Shown here piece by piece: positions 42,659-51,524 of a stretch of DNA of 64,000 nt; position 1 is the first letter of the stretch; each line of letters begins with the position of its first letter. The notes under the pieces are model-generated. The model was not told the origin of the DNA. It ran no database searches and saw only the letters and a list, made by a program, of their open reading frames with translations. The position numbers and the translations under genes are program-made. Location of the stretch: positions 248,001-312,000 of the forward strand of contig NZ_BMWB01000002.1 in NCBI RefSeq assembly GCF_014651015.1. The letters are read 5' to 3'. Source of the DNA: Streptomyces xantholiticus. GTDB taxonomy: Bacteria > Actinomycetota > Actinomycetes > Streptomycetales > Streptomycetaceae.

Positions 42659-44002
42659 GTGTCTGTTGAGTTGCAGTCGGTCCCACGCGCTCCCGGGGGC
42701 GTACCGCTTCTGGGCCACGCCCTGAAACTGTGGCGCGACCCGCTCGGTTTCCTGAACTCCCTGCGGCAGAACGGGGAACTGGTCCGCGTCGACCTGGGAA
42801 CCATGCCCATGTATGTCGCCACCAGTGCCCGGCTGGTGAACGAGGTGACCGTCAAACAGGCCCGCAGTTTCGAGAAGGGCCGGCTCTTCGATCGCGTCCG
42901 TCCCCTCGTCGGCAACGGTCTGGCGAACGCGGGCGGCGAGACCCACCGCAAGCACCGGCGGCTGATGCAACCCCTCTTCCATCATCAGCGCATCGCGGGT
43001 TACGCGGAGACCATGAGCCGCCGAGTGCTGGCGCTCGCCGAGTCCTGGACGCCCGGCCAGGAGATCGCCGTCGAGCAGGTGATGGGCGAGTACACGATCG
43101 AGACGCTTGCGGAGACGATGTTCTCGGCGGACATCGGCAGGCCCGCGGTGGAGGCCGTGCGCCGGAACTTCCCCGTCATCCTGAAGTACATGCTGATTCG
43201 GGCCGCGTCGCCCAGGTTCCTGGACCGGTTGCCGATCCGCCCCAACCGCGAGTTCGACGCCGCTTCGGAGAGCATGCGCCGCGTCATCGACGAAGTCATC
43301 GCCACCACACGTGAATCCGGCCAGGCCGACCGGCCCGATCTGCTGTCGGTCCTGCTGGCCACGCGGGACGCGGACACCGGCGAAGGCCTGACCGACACGG
43401 AGGTCCGGGACGAACTCGTCACGATCCTGTTCGCCGGCACGGAGACCACCGCCTCCACTCTGTCCTGGGCCTTCCACGAGCTGGCCCGCCACCCGGACGT
43501 CGAGAAGCAGTTGGTCGCGGAGATCGACGAGGTCGTCGGCGACCGGGCGGTGACCATCGAGGACATTCCACGGCTGCCCGGCGTCAAGCGGGTCCTCGAC
43601 GAGGTCATCCGGCTGTACGGCGTGACCCTGCTGATGCGCCGTACGACAACCGAGGTGGATCTCGGCGGCTACACCCTGCCCGCCGGGGCCGAGGTCGCCT
43701 TCAGCCTCTACGCGCTGCACCGCGACCCGGATCTGTACGAGGACCCGGACCGCTTCGACCCTGACCGCTTCCTGCCGGAGCGGTGGGCAGGACGGGGGCG
43801 AGAGGAGTTCGTCCCGTTCGGTTCGGGCAACAGGAAGTGCATCGGTGACGCCTTCGCCTGGACTGAGGCGACCATCGCCCTCGCCACGATCCTCCGCCGC
43901 TGGAAACTGCGTCCGGTGCCCGGCCACACGCCGCGTGCCGCAGCCTCGGCGATGGCCCATCCGGACCACGTGCCCATGACGGTGCTCCCCCGGGACGCCT
44001 GA
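42659..44002 (+). CDS. Cytochrome P450, terpene-tailoring (CYP183/PtlI-like)
   Basis: A 447-residue P450 with all core motifs: FAGTETTAS in the I-helix, ExxR as EVIR (Glu315, Arg318), and the heme loop FGSGNRKCIG (Cys394). The N-terminal PRAPGGVPLLGHALKLWRDP resembles the pentalenene oxidase PtlI group. It begins at GTG 42659, 16 bp after the terpene synthase, with AAAGGA eight bases before. Together they probably form a two-gene pathway making an oxygenated terpene. No ferredoxin or ferredoxin reductase gene is in the cluster, so electron partners come from elsewhere. Confidence 0.9.
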   Translation: MSVELQSVPRAPGGVPLLGHALKLWRDPLGFLNSLRQNGELVRVDLGTMPMYVATSARLVNEVTVKQARSFEKGRLFDRVRPLVGNGLANAGGETHRKHRRLMQPLFHHQRIAGYAETMSRRVLALAESWTPGQEIAVEQVMGEYTIETLAETMFSADIGRPAVEAVRRNFPVILKYMLIRAASPRFLDRLPIRPNREFDAASESMRRVIDEVIATTRESGQADRPDLLSVLLATRDADTGEGLTDTEVRDELVTILFAGTETTASTLSWAFHELARHPDVEKQLVAEIDEVVGDRAVTIEDIPRLPGVKRVLDEVIRLYGVTLLMRRTTTEVDLGGYTLPAGAEVAFSLYALHRDPDLYEDPDRFDPDRFLPERWAGRGREEFVPFGSGNRKCIGDAFAWTEATIALATILRRWKLRPVPGHTPRAAASAMAHPDHVPMTVLPRDA

Positions 44003-44350
44003 GCTCACACCAGCGGTCTCTTCCGCCCGCTCCGCCGCCCCCCGCGGCGCGTCCAGCACCCTGGACGTTCCGGAAGCCGACTCCGAGCCGCGCCGGACCA
44101 CCGCCACCGCATGGCGGCGGGGCCGGTCGGCCCCCAAGGCCCGCATCCCCACACCGGCCCGCCGCTCGGCCGCCGTCCGGGGCCCCAGCGCCACACCCGT
44201 CCCGGCCTCCGCCACCGCCAGGATCGCCGCCCCGCCCACCGCGGAGGGCGCGTGCTCGGGCATAAACCGGCCGCCTCGGACACCGTGAGCGTGATCTCGG
44301 ACCACAGTCCATCGAATGTTTTCGACGGCTGTTTGAAGGGACCCGAGCAA
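44003..44350 (-). pseudogene. C-terminal remnant of a LysR-type regulator
   Basis: On the minus strand, from about 44270 down, the frame reads FMPEHAPSAVGGAAILAVAE, then AGTGVALGPR, and later RRHAVAVVRRGSE and SRVLDA, the pattern of the last strands and helix of LysR effector domains. The helix-turn-helix part is missing, and the frame continues antisense into the P450. It looks like the tail of a regulator lost by deletion at the cluster border. Confidence 0.45.
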
Positions 44351-44378
44351 GGCCAGATCTCTGTCCGGTCATGACAAA

Positions 44379-44411
44379 GGCGCCCAGGGTGCGTCATGCA
44401 CCCCGGGCGCC
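44379..44411 (-). terminator. Terminator of the small membrane protein gene
   Basis: A 14-bp stem with one mismatch (44379-44392 with 44398-44411) and a 5-nt loop, 22 bp past the stop at 44434. Confidence 0.6.
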
Positions 44412-44433
44412 CCAGGACCGGATCAGCGCTGTG

Positions 44434-44664
44434 TCAGCCCTGCTTCCTGGACTTGTCGAGCACCATCACCAGACCGGCGATCACCACGAAGAGGGCGATC
44501 GGCGCGATCACGTACAGGCCGAGGGTCTGGGCCACGCTCAGGCCGGGACCCGGGTCGTCGCCGTCGTCCGGGGTGAGCGCAAGCGCCGGGGACGACATGA
44601 GCAGCATCATCAGCGTCGTACCGGCCGCGACGGCGCCGGCGCGCAAGGCGTTCTTCTTGTCCAC
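44434..44664 (-). CDS. Small secreted or membrane-anchored protein
   Basis: A 76-residue product starting at GTG 44664 (MDKKNALRAG); TTG 44673 would add three residues. It has a signal-like hydrophobic helix (about 10-31, ending SPALALT), an acidic loop PDDGDDPGPG and a second transmembrane helix (about 47-69) closed by KSRKQG. It is likely a two-helix membrane protein with an extracytoplasmic loop. Function is unknown. It lies immediately downstream of malQ on the same strand, 21 bp away, and may be cotranscribed. Confidence 0.75.
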   Translation of the reverse strand: MDKKNALRAGAVAAGTTLMMLLMSSPALALTPDDGDDPGPGLSVAQTLGLYVIAPIALFVVIAGLVMVLDKSRKQG

Positions 44665-44685
44665 GGTGCCCAACGTAGCGAACCG

Positions 44686-46884
44686 CTATGACGGACGCGC
44701 GTCCGGGGGTGCCGTACGGGCCGTGAAGACCTCCAGCAGGCGGTGCAGCCGGGGCGAGGCGGCCAGCTCCTCCAGGCTCGTCGGCCGTCCCTCCGTGTCG
44801 GAGACGGGCAGCCGCCAGTTCGGGTACTGGTCCCAGGTGCCCGGCAGGTTCTGCGGGCGGCGGTCGCCCACCGTGTCCGGCAGCCAGATGCCGACCATCC
44901 GGGCCGGTGTGCGCAGCAGATAGCGGTAGACGGCCCGGATCCCGCCCTCCTCGTCGCCCGTGCCTTCCGGCAGCAGACCGAGGTCGCCGAGCAGGCCGAG
45001 CCATTCGGTCACGTCGGCCGTGTCCTCGGTGCGCTCCTCCTCCAGTGAACGGGCCAGCAGACCGAGCCGGTGGCGCAGCTCCACGTGGCCGCCGGTCAGC
45101 CGGGCCGCCGTGGAGGGCAGATCGTGGGTGGTGGCGGTGGCGACGCAGCCCTCGCGCCACTTGTCGGGCGGCAGCGGGCCTCCGTCGCCGTTCCAGTCCC
45201 GCTCGAACCAGAGCACGGAGGTGCCGAGCACACCTCGCCGGGAGAGGGCCTCCCGCACACCGGGCTCGACCGTGCCCAGGTCCTCTCCGATGACGACGGC
45301 GTCCGCGCGGTGCGCCTCCAGGACGAGGACCGCGAGCATCGCCTCCGCGTCGTACCGGACGTAGGCGCCGTCGGTGGGCGGGCTGCCGGCCGGCACCCAC
45401 CAGAGCCGGAAGAGGCCCATCACATGGTCGATGCGCAGCGCGCCCGCGTTGCGCAGGATGCTGCGCAGCAGTCCTCGGTAGGGGGCGTAGCCCGACGCGG
45501 CCAGGGTGTCCGGCCGCCAGGGCGGCAGCCCCCAGTCCTGGCCGTGCGCGTTGAACGCGTCGGGCGGGGCGCCCACCGACATCCCCGCGGCGAAGGCGTC
45601 CTGCTGCGCCCAGGCGTCGGCGCCACCCGGATGCACGCCGACAGCGAGGTCGTGGACGATCCCGACATCCATACCGGCCTCGCGCGCGGCGCGTCCCGCG
45701 GCGGCCAGTTGCTCGTCGGTCAGCCAGACCAACCGGCTGTGGAAGTCGATCCGGTCGGTCAGCTCCGTCCGGGCCGCTGCCGTCTGCGGTGAACGGGGGT
45801 CGCGCAGCGCGGTCGGCCAGTCGTGCCACGCGGAGCCGTGCACCTCGGCGAGTGCGCACCAGGTGGCGTGGTCCTCCAGCGCCTGGCCCTGTTCGGCGAG
45901 GAAGGCGCAGTAGGCGGCATGGCGTCCGGGGCCGAGGGGGACGCGGTGCAGGATCTCCAGCGCCTCGCGCTTGAGCTCCCAGACGGCGTCCCGGTCGATC
46001 AACGCACCCTTGTCCAGCACCGCTTCACGCAGCTCGGCCGCCTTGTCGCGCAGTTCCTCCAATCGCTGCCGGGCCGCCGGGTCCGCGTACGCGTACTCGG
46101 GGACGTCCTCGATGCGCAGATGGACGGGGTCGGGGAAGCGCCGGGAGGAGGGGCGGTACGGGGAGGGGTCGGCGGGGGCGCCCGGGACGCCGGAGTGCAG
46201 GGGGTTCACCTGCACGAAGGACGCACCGAGTGAGCGTCCCGACCACCTCGCCAGCTCGGCGAGATCCCCGAGGTCGCCCATGCCCCAGGAGCGGGCCGAG
46301 AGGAGGGAGTACAGCTGGATCAGGAAGCCGTGCGAGCGCCCTCCAGGGGCAGGGGCGTGGTCCGGAGCGACGACGAGGGTGGCGCGGGCGGAGCGCCCGT
46401 CCGGCGCCTCGGCCTCCAAACGGTGCGCGCCCAGCGGCAGTTGCGGCCACGGCGCGGTGCGCGCGCCGCCGGCGCCGGGCCCGGCGCCCTGCGCGGGTGA
46501 CGCGGACGGCCGGACAACGCCCGGCGGGCGCGTCGGGGTCGGGTGCCCTGGGGGCGGCGGGGCGGTCCAGGCGAGTTCCTGGCCGGACTCCATGCTCAGG
46601 CGGAGCGCCGTGCCGGCCGGCAGGCCGGTCAGAGCCGGCGGGATCTCGGGCCGTCCGCCGTCGGGGCCTCGCCATACGACCACCGTCGGCGGCAGCAACC
46701 GCTCCGCGGCGGCCCGCTCGGCGCGCTCCAGCGCGACGCGTACCGCTTCGGGCGTGGACGCGTCGATGTCGAGCGCGGCGAGAACAGCCACGACGGTGGC
46801 GTCCGGGACTGCGACGGTGACGCCCTTGGCGGGCGAGAACGCGGTGGCGACTCCGTGCAGCTCGGCTAGCCGGGCCAGGCCCAT
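44686..46884 (-). CDS. malQ: 4-alpha-glucanotransferase
   Basis: GH77 amylomaltase, transferring glucan segments between maltooligosaccharides. The 732-residue protein has a long N-terminal beta domain as in other actinobacterial MalQ, then the barrel. Catalytic residues are in LRIDHVMGLFRLW (nucleophile Asp), VVIGEDLGTV (acid Glu) and TTHDLPSTA (Asp). ATG 46884 (MGLARLAELHG) has GAAGGAG seven bases upstream. The 110-140 region is a Pro/Gly-rich insert. No glycogen-pathway genes are adjacent. Confidence 0.95.
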   Translation of the reverse strand: MGLARLAELHGVATAFSPAKGVTVAVPDATVVAVLAALDIDASTPEAVRVALERAERAAAERLLPPTVVVWRGPDGGRPEIPPALTGLPAGTALRLSMESGQELAWTAPPPPGHPTPTRPPGVVRPSASPAQGAGPGAGGARTAPWPQLPLGAHRLEAEAPDGRSARATLVVAPDHAPAPGGRSHGFLIQLYSLLSARSWGMGDLGDLAELARWSGRSLGASFVQVNPLHSGVPGAPADPSPYRPSSRRFPDPVHLRIEDVPEYAYADPAARQRLEELRDKAAELREAVLDKGALIDRDAVWELKREALEILHRVPLGPGRHAAYCAFLAEQGQALEDHATWCALAEVHGSAWHDWPTALRDPRSPQTAAARTELTDRIDFHSRLVWLTDEQLAAAGRAAREAGMDVGIVHDLAVGVHPGGADAWAQQDAFAAGMSVGAPPDAFNAHGQDWGLPPWRPDTLAASGYAPYRGLLRSILRNAGALRIDHVMGLFRLWWVPAGSPPTDGAYVRYDAEAMLAVLVLEAHRADAVVIGEDLGTVEPGVREALSRRGVLGTSVLWFERDWNGDGGPLPPDKWREGCVATATTHDLPSTAARLTGGHVELRHRLGLLARSLEEERTEDTADVTEWLGLLGDLGLLPEGTGDEEGGIRAVYRYLLRTPARMVGIWLPDTVGDRRPQNLPGTWDQYPNWRLPVSDTEGRPTSLEELAASPRLHRLLEVFTARTAPPDARPS

Positions 46885-46894
46885 GCGGACTCCT

Positions 46895-47176
46895 TCAGAC
46901 CCCTGGCGACTCCGTACCGCCCGCCGTGCCGTGGGCGGTCGGCTCGCTCGTGAGGGGCGCGATGTCGGCGAGCGGGGGCTCGCTGGTGAGGGGGGCGGCG
47001 TGAGCGAGCGGCGGCTCACTCGTGAGAGGAACGTCGTAGGCGAGCGGCGGCTCGCTGGTGAGCGGCACCTCGTCGGCGAGCGGGCAGGCGCTCGGGGCCG
47101 GTTTCGACGGGCCGGGGACGTGTCCCGGAACCTGTTTGGACAGGGCGGAGAGCAGCAGGTGCGCGGATGCGGCCAC
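46895..47176 (-). CDS. Short protein with four 12-residue tandem repeats
   Basis: A 93-residue ORF from GTG 47176 (GGAG seven bases upstream) on the same strand as malQ, 10 bp from it. A short hydrophobic start (MAASAHLLLSAL) is followed by repeats of PLTSEPPLA plus three variable residues, each 36 bp. It may be a secreted or surface peptide, but the hydrophobic part is too short to be a certain signal. I do not recognise a family; it could also be non-coding. Confidence 0.5.
   Translation of the reverse strand: MAASAHLLLSALSKQVPGHVPGPSKPAPSACPLADEVPLTSEPPLAYDVPLTSEPPLAHAAPLTSEPPLADIAPLTSEPTAHGTAGGTESPGV
46932..47087. repeat. 36-bp tandem repeat array
   Basis: Four units of 36 bp begin at 46932, 46968, 47004 and 47040, with a partial unit from 47076. 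The core GCGAGCGG followed by GGCTCGCTGGTGAG is conserved; the last 12 bases differ. Frame is kept, so the units encode 12 residues. Confidence 0.8.
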
Positions 47177-47418
47177 GATAATCACTCCAAGCTGACGTGA
47201 GGGGTCGAAGCAGCCCTACCCAGCCGGCGGAATCGCAGACGTACACGATCGGTCGACGTGTTCCGTGTCACATTGCCCTCCCCGTCCGGCAGTTGTCCCC
47301 CGATCATTCACCACGCCAGGCAAAAGGCGCACAACGGCCACGCACATTGACACTCCGACGGTGGTGGTGGTGGGCTCGAAACCGACCGGAACGGCAGGAA
47401 GACCGAGGGGAGAAAGCC

Positions 47419-50370
47419 GTGCGACTCGGGGGCAGACGGCGTACAGCGGCGGCGGTCGCGGTTGCGGTCATCGGCAGCCTGCTCGGCGGTGCGGGAGCCG
47501 CGCACGGCGCGACCCTCCTGCCGCAGGAACCCGGTTCCCCGGCCGGCACCGCACAGGACCCCCAGGACGAAGCCGCGCCCCCTGCCGTGTGGCCGCGCCC
47601 GCAGTCCCTGCGCGCCCAGGGAGAGGCGGTCCGCCTCGGCGACGAGGCGACGGTCGTCGCCGACCCCTCCGCCGACCCGTATGCGGTCGAACTGCTGAAG
47701 GAGGTGCTGCACGCCTCCGGCGTACGGACCGTGCACACCGGGCTCCCCGGACGTGGCCCGGTGGTGCACCTCGGTGGCGGGGAAGCCGCGTCGGCACTGC
47801 GCGCCCTGCGCGCACCGGAGCGCGCCGACCTCCCCTCCGGCGGCTACCGGCTCGCGGTCGGCCGGATCGCGAACCGTGACACGATCGCCCTCGACGGCGT
47901 CGGCGAGGACGGCCTCTTCCACGGTGTGCAGACCCTGCGCCGGCTGGTCGTCGAGGGGACCGTCGCGGGAGTCGTCGTACGCGACTGGCCGGCAACCGCC
48001 GTGCGCGGCACGACGGAAGGGTTCTACGGGCAGCCCTGGGACCGTGAGCAGCGGCTGGCTCAGCTCGACTTCATGGGACGCACCAAGCAGAACCGCTATC
48101 TCTACGCCCCCGGCGACGACGCCTTCCGGCAGTCCCGCTGGCGCGACCCGTATCCGGCCACACAGCGCGCGGAGTTCCGTGAACTGGCCGAGCGCGCACG
48201 CCGCAACCACGTCACCCTCGCCTGGGCCGTGGCACCCGCTCAGTCGATGTGCCTGGCCGACGAGGCGGACGTGAAGGCGCTCACCCGCAAGATCGACGCC
48301 ATGTGGGCGCTGGGCATCCGCGCCTTCCAGCTGCAGTTCCAGGACGTCAGCTACAGCGAGTGGCACTGCTCGAAGGACGCGGAGACCTTCGGCTCCGGCC
48401 CCGAGGCGGCGGCCAGGGCGCACGCGCGGGTCGCGGGACAGCTGGCGCGCCACCTCGAGGAGCGTCACCCGGGTGCGGAACCGCTGTCCGTGATGCCCAC
48501 CGAGTTCTACCAGGAGGGTGCGACCGACTACCGGCGCGCGCTCGCCGAGGAGTTGGACGGAACGGTCCGCGTGGCGTGGACCGGGGTCGGCGTGGTGCCG
48601 CGCACCATCACCGGCCGCGAACTGGCGGGCGCGCGGGACGCCTTCGAGCACCCGCTGGTCACCATGGACAACTACCCGGTCAACGACTACGCGCAGGACC
48701 GGATATTCCTCGGCCCCTACACCGGCCGGGAGCCCGCCGTGGCCACCGGTTCCGCCGCGCTGCTCGCCAACGCGATGGAACAGGCCGCCGCCTCACGGAT
48801 CCCGCTGTTCACCGCCGCCGACTACGCCTGGAACCCGAAGGGTTACCGGCCCGGGCAGTCCTGGCAGGCCGCGCTGGACGACCTTGCCGGTGGCGACGCG
48901 AAGGGCCGGGAGGCGCTGCGTGCCCTCGCGGGGAACGCCGCGTCGTCTATCCTCAGCCCCGACGACGAGTCGGCGTACCTGCGTCCGCTGCTCGACGAGT
49001 TCTGGCGTTCGCGCACCACGACGGACACCAGGGCCAGGGACCGTGCCGCCGCCTCCCTGCGCGCGGCCTTCACGGTCATGCGCCAGGCGCCGGACCGGCT
49101 CGCGGACACCGCGGACGGCCGTCTGGCGGCGGAAGTACGGCCGTGGCTCAGCCAGTTGTCCCGTTACGGCCGCTCCGGCGAACTGGCCGTCGACATGCTC
49201 CAGGCGCAGAGCCGCGGCGACGGCGAGACCGCGTGGCGTGCCTCGCTGGCCCTGGAGCCGCTGCGCGCGGACGCGGCGGCGAGCCGGGCGACGGTCGGCA
49301 AGGGCGTGCTGACGCCGTTCCTGGACCGGGCGGTGCAGGAGTCGCGGGCCTGGACGGGCGCCGACCGGGCGGCGGCCGGCCGGCCCGGCGAGGACGTGGT
49401 GCGCCTCGAGCGGCCGCGGCCGCTCGCCGCCGTGACCGCGATGACAGCGCCCACCAGCGGCTCCTCCGGGTCCGCCCAGTCGGTCGGCCGGCTGGAGGTG
49501 CACGTCCCGGGCGAGGGGTGGCGTCCGCTCGGCCCGCTGTCGGCGGGAGGCTGGACGCAGGTCGACGCCAAGGGGCTGCGGGTGGACGCCGTACGCGTCA
49601 CCACGGACGGCGGCGACCGGCCGGCCGTACGCTCGCTGGTCCCCTGGTTCGCGGACGGGCCTGCGGCCGGGCTCGACCTCGTACGCGAGACCACCGACGC
49701 CGAGATCGGCGGCAGGCCCCGGAGCGCCGGGGTCCGGCTGACCGCGCAGCGCCCGGGCGAGGTGCGCGGCCGGCTCACCGCGAAGGCGCCGGCGGGGATC
49801 AAGGTGACCGTCCCCGGGCGGACCACGGTGCCGCGGGGGCAGCGGACCACGGTCCCCGTCGAGGTCGCCGTGCCCAAGGACACCCCCGCGGGGGAGTACC
49901 GGGTGCCGTTCTCCTTCGCCGGTCAGGAGCGCACGCTGACCGTGCGCGCCTTCCCGCCGACCACGGGCGGCGACCTGGCGCGCCAGGCGGGCGCGGAGGC
50001 GTCCTCGTCCGGCGACGAGACGCCCGACTTCCCGGCAGCCGCCGCGGTCGACGGCGACGCCGGGAGCCGCTGGTCGTCACCGATCGGCCCGAGCGCGTGG
50101 TGGCAGGTGGAACTCCCCCGCCCGGCCCGGGTGGGCCGGGTCACCCTCCACTGGCAGGAGGCGTACGCGACGCGCTACCGCATTCAGGTCTCGGCGGACG
50201 GCAAGGTCTGGCGCACCGCGGCGACGATCACGGACGGCGGTGGCGGCCGGGAGTCGGTGGGCATGGACGCGAAGGGGACACGGTTCATCCGGGTGCAGGG
50301 GGACGAGCGGGCGACGGAGTTCGGTTACTCGCTGTTCTCGGTGGAGGCGTACGCGGTGGCACCGGACTGA
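47419..50370 (+). CDS. Secreted GH84-like beta-N-acetylhexosaminidase
   Basis: Extracellular enzyme of 983 residues. A signal peptide (residues 1-32, ending AAHGA) precedes a GH84 N-terminal domain (about 50-195), the barrel beginning at RGTTEGFYGQPWD, a helical region and a C-terminal F5/8-type carbohydrate-binding domain (about 865-983). GH84 enzymes carry two adjacent catalytic aspartates at FDD; here the aligned segment is LQFQD (Gln308-Asp309). MPTEFYQEG, TMDNYPVNDY and FTAADYAWNP fit the family. GTG 47419 has GGGGAG upstream. Activity on GlcNAc glycosides is the family expectation but the changed doublet puts it in doubt. Confidence 0.85.
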   Translation: MRLGGRRRTAAAVAVAVIGSLLGGAGAAHGATLLPQEPGSPAGTAQDPQDEAAPPAVWPRPQSLRAQGEAVRLGDEATVVADPSADPYAVELLKEVLHASGVRTVHTGLPGRGPVVHLGGGEAASALRALRAPERADLPSGGYRLAVGRIANRDTIALDGVGEDGLFHGVQTLRRLVVEGTVAGVVVRDWPATAVRGTTEGFYGQPWDREQRLAQLDFMGRTKQNRYLYAPGDDAFRQSRWRDPYPATQRAEFRELAERARRNHVTLAWAVAPAQSMCLADEADVKALTRKIDAMWALGIRAFQLQFQDVSYSEWHCSKDAETFGSGPEAAARAHARVAGQLARHLEERHPGAEPLSVMPTEFYQEGATDYRRALAEELDGTVRVAWTGVGVVPRTITGRELAGARDAFEHPLVTMDNYPVNDYAQDRIFLGPYTGREPAVATGSAALLANAMEQAAASRIPLFTAADYAWNPKGYRPGQSWQAALDDLAGGDAKGREALRALAGNAASSILSPDDESAYLRPLLDEFWRSRTTTDTRARDRAAASLRAAFTVMRQAPDRLADTADGRLAAEVRPWLSQLSRYGRSGELAVDMLQAQSRGDGETAWRASLALEPLRADAAASRATVGKGVLTPFLDRAVQESRAWTGADRAAAGRPGEDVVRLERPRPLAAVTAMTAPTSGSSGSAQSVGRLEVHVPGEGWRPLGPLSAGGWTQVDAKGLRVDAVRVTTDGGDRPAVRSLVPWFADGPAAGLDLVRETTDAEIGGRPRSAGVRLTAQRPGEVRGRLTAKAPAGIKVTVPGRTTVPRGQRTTVPVEVAVPKDTPAGEYRVPFSFAGQERTLTVRAFPPTTGGDLARQAGAEASSSGDETPDFPAAAAVDGDAGSRWSSPIGPSAWWQVELPRPARVGRVTLHWQEAYATRYRIQVSADGKVWRTAATITDGGGGRESVGMDAKGTRFIRVQGDERATEFGYSLFSVEAYAVAPD

Positions 50371-50623
50371 GCCGCTGGGCGGAGTCGTTCTCCCGCCGCG
50401 CCTTCCCGCTGTGCCGGCGTTCGGCTCCTCCCGGAGTCTCGTTCCCCGGGGCTTCCCCGCCGCGCCTCACACACCGGCGGGCTGCAGTGCGGCCCGTCCG
50501 GGGCCACTCCCCTCCGCCCGGCGGCGCGGGAGGTACTCCCCGGCCGCCGGGCCAGGCGGAGAGGTCGCGACCACCGCGCGAAGCGCGTACCGGCGCCGGG
50601 AACGAAGCCCCGAAGGCCGACCG

Positions 50624-50645
50624 CGCGCCCCGGTACCGGGGCGCG
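50624..50645. repeat. 22-bp perfect palindrome in a gene-free stretch
   Basis: CGCGCCCCGGT and its exact reverse complement form a continuous palindrome. It sits about 90 bp downstream of the HNH gene stop (minus strand) within a 367-bp interval (50371-50737) that otherwise holds no recognisable gene. It may serve as a terminator, but it has no loop or T-run. Confidence 0.4.
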
Positions 50646-50737
50646 GGCGTGCCCCGCTTCGGGATGGGGGTACCACCGACGCCGCCCCCAGGGGGAGGGC
50701 GGAGAGGGGACAGCCCCGAGCAGCGGCAGGGCCCGCC

Positions 50738-51274
50738 TCACGCGGAGATGCCGTCGATGCGAGTGATCGCGTCGTCCGCCCCGTACGGCTGCAGATACGG
50801 CAGCCACCGCGGATCCCGGTGCCCGGTCCCGATGATGCGCCACGCGAGCCCGCTCGGGGGGGCCGGCTGATGACGCAGGCGCCAGCCGAGTTCGCGCAGG
50901 TGACGGTCGGCCTTGACGTGGTTGCAGCGGCGGCACGCGGCCACCACGTTGTCCCAGGCGTGCTGGCCCCCGCGGCTGCGCGGTACGACGTGGTCGACGC
51001 TGGTTGCGATGCCACCGCAGTACATGCAGCGCCCGCCGTCGCGGGCGAAGAGCGCTTTGCGGGTAAGAGGAACGGGCCCCCGGTAGGGGACCCGCACGAA
51101 CCGTTTGAGTCGCACGACGCTGGGCGCGGCGATGACGCGGGTCGCGCTATGCATGAAGGCGCCGGACTCCTCGAGGCAGAGAGCCTTGTTCTCCAGGACG
51201 AGGACGAGCGCGCGGCGGAGCGGTACGACGCCGAGGGGCTCGTACGACGCGTTGAGGACCAGGACGTGCGGCAC
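50738..51274 (-). CDS. HNH endonuclease
   Basis: A 178-residue HNH-family nuclease of the type widespread in actinobacteria. The domain has CMYCGG, then SVDHVVPRSRGG with the metal-binding Asp-His, then NVVAACRRCNHVKAD: the four Cys of two CxxC knuckles and the HNH histidine are present. GTG 51274 (PHVLVLNASYEPL) has AAGGAGG seven bases upstream. Biological role is unknown; members are not linked to mobility here. Confidence 0.9.
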   Translation of the reverse strand: MPHVLVLNASYEPLGVVPLRRALVLVLENKALCLEESGAFMHSATRVIAAPSVVRLKRFVRVPYRGPVPLTRKALFARDGGRCMYCGGIATSVDHVVPRSRGGQHAWDNVVAACRRCNHVKADRHLRELGWRLRHQPAPPSGLAWRIIGTGHRDPRWLPYLQPYGADDAITRIDGISA

Positions 51275-51524
51275 GGTGGATGCCTCCTTGTACGCCGGCG
51301 GCGCGTGGCTCGCGCCGGGACGATCTGCCAACAGTTTCTACTCATCGCCGCTTCCTGCGCCACCACGTATGCGTAACGGGCTCGAGGTGTTTTCCGCCAC
51401 AAGGCCGCCGCGCCTCCTCGACGGACGGTGGTGAGCCTTGTCTCTTGGCCCCTGAAGACGCCGGAGGAGCCGTGATGCCCGGTTAGGGTTATTGGTCTCT
51501 CGTCGCAAGCTGGAGGTTTCTCCC

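Noticed and set aside
46932..47087. Tandem repeats considered as a CRISPR array
   Set aside because: The units are contiguous with no unique spacers, and no cas genes are near.
47177..47418. A DasR (dre) site before the hexosaminidase gene
   Set aside because: No match to the ACTGGTCTAGACCA-type consensus was found in this stretch.
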